Positions 56,193-64,000 of a stretch of DNA of 64,000 bases are shown here, one piece after another. Position numbers and translations under genes: made by a program. The notes under the pieces are model-generated. The model did no database searches. It worked only from the letters and a program-made list of their open reading frames with translations, and was not told the origin of the DNA. The DNA is from Petrosia ficiformis. Its lineage: Eukaryota; Porifera; Demospongiae; Haplosclerida; Petrosiidae. The stretch lies in assembly GCA_947044365.1 (NCBI GenBank), contig OX345644.1:6049577-6113576 (forward strand), given 5' to 3'. Within the stretch, counting starts at the first letter, position 1. Each line of letters opens with the position of its first letter.

Positions 56193-59100
56193 ATGTATAC
56201 TGCTTTGCAAGTCAGCTTTCTCCTTCTTTGTGTTTCATTTAAATATGCTGGTAGTTCAGATGAGAATATTAATATTTATCATATCTTCTCAAGTGATTAT
56301 GTTACAAGTGAACCAGATAATGTTTTGAAGAATACAGTACAGTGGATCAATGACAATACTTCATTTATCACTGGAAAGAAATTACTACTCAACTCCATGG
56401 ATATGGTAGTGTTAATAAATACATTTTGTTTTTTTTATTTCTCTCCTTACAATCATAAATCATATAATTATACAGTGTTACCAGGATTCAGATGAAGAAC
56501 TGTCCAGTGTAATAATGTCACAATCATTTGTTGTAATAATTGATGGCACATGTCCTTCAGGATCAAAATTAGTTGAAGAAATTTCTCAAAGTTCTGACAG
56601 CACACTACATGTAAATTATTATTGTGTGCTGTAGTTTTATTATAATTATATTATTGTTATTTTAGATACGATATCCTCCATTCTCCAAGGATAATCAAGA
56701 AAAGAGCTATTCAAATTCATCTGTAAATATTTATCCATCAACAAATGTATTTGGGAGTTATTTGGTAGAACTTGTTAACCATTTTGGATGGTCTAATGTA
56801 GGACTTGTCAATGAACTACAACTAATCAATGAGGTGAGTCAAATATTAAAGTTTGTATATCATCCTAAATTTGATTTATTAAACAATTATACGAGAGACA
56901 TAATGGGTAAGATTTAATTATTAATATTTGTTAAAATTGATGGTGCATAGCATTTATTCAAATATAGCAAACAATAGAAGATCTACAATTTCATGACATT
57001 ATTGTGGATTATGAAACAAAGGACGAGACTGATCCTGATATCTTTGTGAGTATAATTATAACACCATTTAATATTGCTTTATATATCAATATATCATTGT
57101 ATTAGGATGAAGATGCTGTTGTATACATTATTTTATCACAGCCTCCTGTTTTAGCAGATATTATCTGCAAGGTAACACAACTAAAACAACACTAATACAT
57201 ACATTACACACATACATACATACATTACACACATACATACATACATGCATACATACATACATATATATATACATACATACACACATACATACATACATAT
57301 ATACATACATATATATATACATACATACACACATACATACATACATATATACATACATACATAGTATTACATACATAGTGACATCAATGCATATACCAGA
57401 TAAACCTTAAACGAAAGAAGTTATATTTAAATATCCTGTTCCATTTATTTTCATTTTTACCTTTTAGGCATATAAACAAGGATTAGGATATCCAAATGAA
57501 ATGTTCATTATACCATATTGGTTTGGATTAGAATGGATTAGAGAAAATACAACATGTAGTGAAAACCAGCTATTAACTGTTCTTGATAATACACTAGCAG
57601 TTAATCTAGAACCACCAGCTACTCAAATAACTGATGAGGTAAATTTATAATGATATGTAATGAATGTCTTTGTGAATTGTTTGTGCATGCAACTATTCTA
57701 AACCATTGTGTTTATAAACACTTTGAAAGTGAATCAAACAAAAAACTTGAAAAGTATTTGAAATCATGCAACTGTGAGTTACATTTATCAATATTACCAT
57801 CAGAATGTAGTAACACTAGCAGTTCAATCAAATCCACAAACAACTCTGTCTAACTATTCTATTGATTCTGTTTGGGCTATTGTTAATGTATTGAATGAAA
57901 CACTAACACATGATTGGGAAATCTCGAAAGATGATTTGCAAGATCACTTGAGTGAACTCAACATTCCAGGATTAACGGTATGAGTATACTGCATAGACAA
58001 CATACTGTTATATACAACTAACTCTTATGTAAAGGGTCAATTATACTTTGATGAAAATGGTACACGACCAACAGCTGAAATGAGTGTCTATCAGTTTAGA
58101 AATAGTGAGTAAACAAAACAATATACAAACATTTCTTTATATTTTTACTGTTATTTAGGAGAATATATTAAAGTTCTAAGTATTAGTGATGATGGCTTGA
58201 TGTTTGAAAATAATTCTGGGACAGTAGAATCTGTCTCTACTATATTACCTGGTGAGACCAATAGCAAGGAGTTTTGTGTGTCTGTGTCTGTGTGTCTGTG
58301 GTGTGTATGACTGTGTGTATGTATGTGTGCATATATGTAGAAAGTAACGTTAGGTCCATTAATCCGTATAATGGAAAATACGTTTTGATGCATACAAAGT
58401 AGCATAATTACTCAGGATATACTATAGATAAAGTACTATTCAGGGTTTTTGAGTATTGTCAACAATGTCATATATAATGGAAAACATCAGCTATAGTGTG
58501 TGTGATATAATTAATCAAAGGTTATATTACTATCAGTACTAGTTTCATAAATATCTCTGTGGATAATCTTCGGATGATATTTTTGACTTGTTTTCAAACT
58601 GAAAATTTCACATATGTAATGAATTGATTGTTTATGACTTATGAGTGCTTACTTTTAGGAATAATAGAATATCTTCAACCTGATATTGCAGTAATTGTCA
58701 TATTCAGCATATTTTCCATTATCGGAATTGTTTTCACAACAGTGTGTCTCATTTTCAATATAATGTATCAAAACAAAAAGTAAGTCTCACAAAATTATTC
58801 ATTCATAAAATAATGATCACCTATGTTCCGTTATGATTATTCATTCTATCTCCCTATCTCTGTCACTGCCTCTATCTCCATCTGTTTGTGTCTCTGTCTG
58901 TCTCTGTCTCTATCTCCATATGTCTCTTCTGTCTCTGGCTCTATTTCTCTCTGTCTCTTTCACTCTCTGGAACTCTCAATCTGTTTATCTTTTTTGCCCT
59001 TTCACACAGGATTATGAAACTTTCTAGTCCAAAGCTAAACTATCTCATTATCTTAGGATCATACTGGTTGTATATCAATGTATTCTTTCTCATTTTTCGT

Positions 59101-61005
59101 AACATGCATGATGATGAAAGATCTTTTGAAGCACTCTGTAATGTAAGAAAGAAGATAATAATTATCAAAATAATTACTACAATAATTATTAGGACTAGAA
59201 ATAAAGTTATTCCAGTTAGATATAGCAATGGATGTAGATAAAAGATCAGAAACAAGTTGTAGGGATGCAGTTTTATATGTAAACTCCTATTCTTCCTTTA
59301 ATACCATAGGCCTTCATAATGCTGGAATGATTTTAGAGGATTCAAGCCTTGACTCATAGCAGTTAGAGCTTGCTTTCAGAATTATGTATACATAGGATAG
59401 GGCATGTGCAAGGCTAAAAGCAATTACATATGCCTTAGATTTCTCAGCCCCTAGCCACTCAAGTACAAATAATGTAAAGGAACAAAGCATGGATAATCAT
59501 TGCTGTAATATTGTCATGATGTGTGTAGATGTCATAATCAACTATGACTAAACATTCTGTTTGGGATTTGGATGGCAATAATATTATAAACATTATCATT
59601 AATTTTGTATCTTGTCCAGATTACATATACCACTACATTGTCTTTATCTCTTTGTGATGGAACAATTCAAGGGAAAATGTTTCGAATTTTTTATATATTT
59701 TATAAGCCTTCTCCCAAAAAGAAAGTATGACTATAAATGTATATTATATTATCTATTTCATCAGTATTACTCATGTCAATATCAATAGCGAATCACAGAT
59801 TCATACATATTTGGTTATGTTGGCATTCTCTTGCTAATTGATTTGATTACACTCTGTGTGATTATGGGTTATCAACCATTGAGACCCGTTCGTATTGGTT
59901 ATCCTAGTTCCCAAGCTGTGGAGACAAATGTAAGTCAGTTTTATATAATAGTCATGAAGGGAAGAGAAAATATTGCATTTTAAAATCTACCCTTGCTCTT
60001 CTGTCCAAGCTCCAATGGAACCCTGGTTTCAAATCCCAGGGGTTGTGGTCATGTGTGGAATTGTATAGTTAAATAGCATTCCATGAATATTAGGACCCTG
60101 CATGTGCATGAGCTGTATGTGCATGCATACACTTTGGTTAGTGCATAATCAACTATATTAGCTTTTACAAAGGAATAAAGAAAAACAAATCCCACACACT
60201 AACTGAAAGGATTGAATTCAATCAGATTGCTTTACATATATTATAGTATAAGCCTCTAGCAGATCTACTCTTACTTTTCTGCCCATGCTCTAGTGGTTCA
60301 GTAACTTTATTCTTTTCTTTTTTATACGTTTCTACAGGCTCTAGGAGTAACTACTATCTACTTCATCTATGCGTGTGGTAATACTAGTATTCTTGCTAAT
60401 ATCGTTGTCACTGTTGCTATTTTTGGATTCAGACTGGCTTTGAATTTTATCACACTAATTCTGGCCTTATTGAGCTGCTTCAAGATTACAAAAAATGCTG
60501 TTAATGATGCTAAATCAGTGATGACTATTATCTATATAAATACAGCTAATACCATCACTATATCAATACTGTTGATACTACTAACTCAAGATATAAATGC
60601 GATAATAGTGGTGTCTTGTTTGAGTGTCATTTTGATACCAACAAATATATTGGTGTTTACATTCATCCCAAAGGTAACTCAATAGAAAGGGTATGAGCCA
60701 GAACGATCTAACTTACTTGTTAACACCAAAACACCATCAAATATGTTTCAGAGCAAAGAAAAATTTAACAAATCCTACTGAGGTGGTATACCCAATTTTT
60801 GATACATTTTGGTACAGTAAGGACAATATATAGTACTGTATTTTATTTTCAGTTAGATCGCTCTGGCTCTAATTTATATTGATATTTATTTGTAAGTAAT
60901 GTTAATTAACTATTCAATACACAGATGATTGCTGTATACAAAGATCCAGAAGCTACTTCAGTTTTCAGCTCAAATTTTACTTTTCATTTGAAGTCTAAGA
61001 ATTAA
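56193..61005 (+). CDS. GABA-B-like metabotropic receptor (class C GPCR), copy B
   Basis: Exons 56193-56405, 56476-56610, 56666-56833, 56968-57045, 57106-57171, 57468-57638, 57804-57977, 58035-58104, 58159-58251, 58659-58779, 59010-59142, 59620-59724, 59789-59929, 60338-60673 and 60925-61005, about 694 residues. After a signal peptide comes a Venus-flytrap domain (IDGTCPSGSKLVEEIS, YPSTNVFGSYLVELV, HFGWSNVGL, MFIIPYWFGLEWIREN, DSVWAIVNVLNETL). It joins TM1 (residue ~400) directly without a cysteine-rich linker, which marks the GABA-B branch. Family motifs: KLSSPKLNYLIILGSYWLY (TM2), FEALCN (TM3 start), VGILLLID (TM4), NDAKSVM (TM6) and FTFIPK (TM7). The tail is only about 26 residues and lacks the GABA-B coiled coil. 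Expected to couple an amino-acid-like ligand to G proteins at the cell surface. Confidence 0.86.
57183..57375. repeat. CATA microsatellite, copy B intron 5
   Basis: ACATACATAC with ATATATAT interruptions. It starts right after CTAAAACAACACTAAT, the end of a family 8 MITE. Confidence 0.92.
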
Positions 61006-62626
61006 AGATGGAACATACAACTTTCCACTATATTATCATTACGCTAATACATATTTTACAGTAAAAGGTTCATGCATATTACATAACTGAAACTATATGT
61101 TTAGGAAAAAGGCTAATCCGTTTTACCTTTGTGCTTCTGATTTTACTTACACATTGTTAATATAATTATACAAAATTGATAAAGCATTTGCCAAATACAC
61201 ATATATATATATACATATATTATTTTAGTTTCCTGTGAACTATATAGTAATTGGATTTGACTCCTAATTATGTGAGGTAAGGGCCTAAACCAGTCTGCTC
61301 TCTCAGCAGCTCTGTCTGAAACCAATAACTAATGAAAGTTTCCCTGAAATGTTTTACACAGTTGTTTTGTTAGTACAGCATTCGATGCTTTATAATAACA
61401 TCACAACAACACAAAACAATGTCAAAGAGAGTAGTTGTGTCAGCATTGTTGACAATAACTAAACATAATTATATTATAGTTATGTTAGAATGCCTAGGTG
61501 TTCACTTTCAGTTGAAATGATACACATTGGGGCTAAATGTTTACATTTAGCCCCAATGTGTATCATTTGGGGAGTGCTAAATGTTTACATTATAGTAGTA
61601 ATACCAAAATGTATTAATGTACACGACAAAATTCTAGTTAATATTTACCTAAGTACTTAGTCCTATCATGTCTCTTTACAAATTCTTTTGCTACTGAAAT
61701 TAAATCAAGGTCATTTGTAAACTTTTTGTATATATGCAATTGTTTCTGTCCTTGAAGCTCGTAGGAATGTGTATAGCTGTTTGAGAGCAGAAATTGATCT
61801 CTCAGAAGTGAATGAAGTAATGGGCAAAGTTAGTATAAACTAACATGTCATTTGCTTAAACCAATGAAGTATAAATGACATCAATGAAGTGAACATGTCA
61901 TGTGAATAATTATTACATGACATGTTCAGAATGAATGACTTTGTAATGTAGTGTAAAATTAGGGGGGATCAGCCCCCTCTGCCCCCCTATATCTCAGCCA
62001 TTGCACAAATTTTATTGTAAAACCGAAATCATATAGTTGGACAAAATTTGATTTGTGGTTAAGTCAGAGTGCTAGGTAAGTTACTTTCAGTTTCAATGAT
62101 ATGAATATTTACTATTTAGTTTCCCTAATAGAAATTGTGTACTATTAAGTCTTTATGTAATGGCATCAATATCATTGAAACTTTTTTCATATGAATACAT
62201 TCCTCCAGATAATAATAATCTAAATGAGATAATTCAGAACCACATGAAAACAAGCTACATGAATAAAAAGTGTATAATATTATACTTTACTATCAAAATC
62301 AGTACAAACTAATAGATTAATTATTTTGTTAACCTGTGGCTTAATCTAGTTGTCTCTTGGCCCTTTTAAATTATATATGTATTTTTTTAAAAGTGTTTTA
62401 TCATACTCTAAAATCACAAATTATCAAAACAAGATTATTATAATGTAATTAATAATCCCCTTTTCCATCCCATTAGACTAATTGTCATGAGCAGCAAATT
62501 TGAATCTATATATGTACATAAGAATTTCCAAATATGGATTGTTTATACTACATGGTCATTTTCAGTTTATAAGCAATAGTAGATGCATGTAGTATTATTA
62601 GTTAAGCATGGTTAGATTATTGTAAC
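61006..62626. other. Intergenic, receptor copies B and C
   Basis: Homologous to the A-B spacer but about 470 bases longer, mainly through 61500-62035 (hairpin plus ATGAAGTGAACATGTCATGT repeats and a GGGGGGATCAGCCCCCTCTG stretch). Conserved promoter-like sequence at 62563-62626. No gene seen. Confidence 0.5.
61516..61567. repeat. Near-perfect palindrome, 25-bp arms
   Basis: AATGATACACATTGGGGCTA and AAATGT are mirrored at once by ACATTT and AGCCCCAATGTGTATCATT with a 2-base centre. It is absent from the homologous A-B spacer, so it was inserted after the duplication. Confidence 0.88.
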
Positions 62627-64000
62627 ATGTATACTGCTTTGCAAGTCAGCTTTCTCCTTCTTTGTGTTTCATTTAAACTTGTTTGTAGTTCAGATGAGAA
62701 TATTAATATTTATCATATATTCTCAAGTGATTATGTTACCAGTGAACCAGATAATGTTTTGAAGAATACAGTACAGTGGATCAATGACAATACTTCATTT
62801 ATCACTGGAAAGAAATTACTACTCAACTCCATGGATATGGTAGTGTTAATAAATACATTTTGTTTTTTTTATTTCTCTCTTTACAATCATAAATCATATA
62901 ATTATACAGTGTTACCAGGATTCAGATGAAGAACTATCCAGTTTAATATTGTCACAATCATTTGCTGTAATAATTGATGGCACATGTCCTTCGAGATCAA
63001 AACTAGTTAAAGACATTTTTCAAAGCTCTGACAACATACTATATGTAATTTGTGTACTGATCAATATTGTATATAATTAACAAATTCTATCTTAATTTCA
63101 GGTGAGATATCCTCCGTTCTCCGAGGATAATCAACAACAGAGTTACTCAAATTCATCTGTATCTATGTATCCATCAACAAATGTATTTGGTAGTTATTTG
63201 GTAGAACTTGTTACCAATTTTGGATGGTCTAATGTAGGAATCATCAACGAAATACAACTAATCAATGAGGTGAGTCAAAATACTTCTGGTAATTTGCAGC
63301 ATGTTCCAAAATTCTCTTTTTGTATCAAGTAATGACTTAATATTTTGATTTATAATAATTTTTTTCTGATAGGAATCGATAGAGGATTTTCAATTTCGCA
63401 AAATATTATTTGAAAAAACAACAGAGGAATCTGATATTTTTGTACGTACTAAAGTCACATAATGAGTGGAAATATTTAAGAGTTATTCTTTATAGGATGA
63501 AGAAACAATTGTTTACATTGTTGTAACAAAACCCACAGTGTTAGCAGAAATTTTATGCAAGGTATATATGTAGCATCGTGTGCTAATAGGCTACTGCATG
63601 CAATCATTCATAAATGTATTACAATCTATATGAATTTTGGCTGGCAATAATTTTATCAGTTGTCATTTCAGAATGAAGAAATAGCTCCAATACTTTCATG
63701 TGAGCCTTCTTAACTAAAGGTTTAATTGGTTACAGTAAAACCCACACTTTTGTACCTTGACCTCTTATGTAACAGCATTCCAATGACAACAAAATTATAC
63801 AACTGTAATTTACATGGTGGGTGGGCAACAGGTTCTTTGGTTTTTCTGTCCACTTAGTATATTCATTCTGTTTAGTACTAGTTAGTATCATTTCCTACAA
63901 TGGACAAAGCTACAATACAACTATGAATACCATGCAAAATGTGTATTTCACTCTATGTAGGCATATAAACAAGGATTAGGATATCCAAATGAAATGTTCA
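62627..64000 (+). CDS. GABA-B-like metabotropic receptor, copy C (partial)
   Basis: Exons 62627-62839, 62910-63044, 63102-63269, 63373-63441, 63496-63561 and 63961 to beyond the window edge. Layout equals copies A and B, and all junctions are in phase 0. Exon 4 is 69 bases against 78 in A and B (three codons lost) and is strongly changed (ESIEDFQFRKILFEKTTEES). Exon 5 is also diverged (DEETIVYIVVTKPTVLAEIL). The signal peptide and the first half of the ligand-binding domain are visible. The membrane part lies outside, so its integrity cannot be judged. Confidence 0.82.

Overview
This is AT-rich eukaryotic DNA with spliced genes, GT-AG introns and many small transposons. It looks like a demosponge. 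Two intact genes encode short-chain collagen C4-like (spongin-type) proteins. They sit near a GPS2 co-repressor gene, an IgGFc-binding/Calx-beta membrane protein and a tandem run of class C (GABA-B-like) receptors. An Amphimedon-like haplosclerid would fit, but the sequence alone does not fix the species. All recognised host genes are on the + strand. Exon limits were set by hand from reading frame, splice sites and phase, not from transcripts.

Region 1 (1-4.8 kb): three tandem short-chain collagen genes. Each has a TATA box, a signal-peptide exon and one large exon. Genes 1 and 3 are intact and the middle one is dead.

Region 2 (4.86-39.44 kb): one gene, a GPS2 (G protein pathway suppressor 2) homologue of 11-12 small exons, about 1.1 kb of coding sequence spread over 34.6 kb. 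Its introns are packed with TGTACA-rich minisatellites, a 95-bp satellite, a 50-bp satellite, a 1.4-kb AGTAC array, several MITE families, hAT remnants and a 5'-truncated non-LTR retrotransposon. The longest intron is about 19 kb.

Region 3 (39.6-49.1 kb): a six-exon gene for a type I membrane protein. It has an IgGFc-binding domain, a Calx-beta repeat, a Thr-rich stalk, one membrane segment and a proline-rich tail. One Calx-beta exon lies between two oppositely oriented arrays of a 25-bp repeat.

Region 4 (50.7-64 kb): three tandem GABA-B-like receptor genes with matching exon layout. Copy B (56193-61005) is complete at 15 exons and about 694 residues. Copy A has lost the exon for TM5-TM7. 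Copy C runs off the window.

Functionally the window mixes extracellular matrix (collagens), a surface receptor or adhesion protein, metabotropic receptors and a nuclear co-repressor subunit. Nothing suggests an operon or shared pathway. Most very long open frames seen in the repeats (runs of MYMY, TCTC, YCTVL, IHTY) come from satellites whose unit lacks stops and are not genes.
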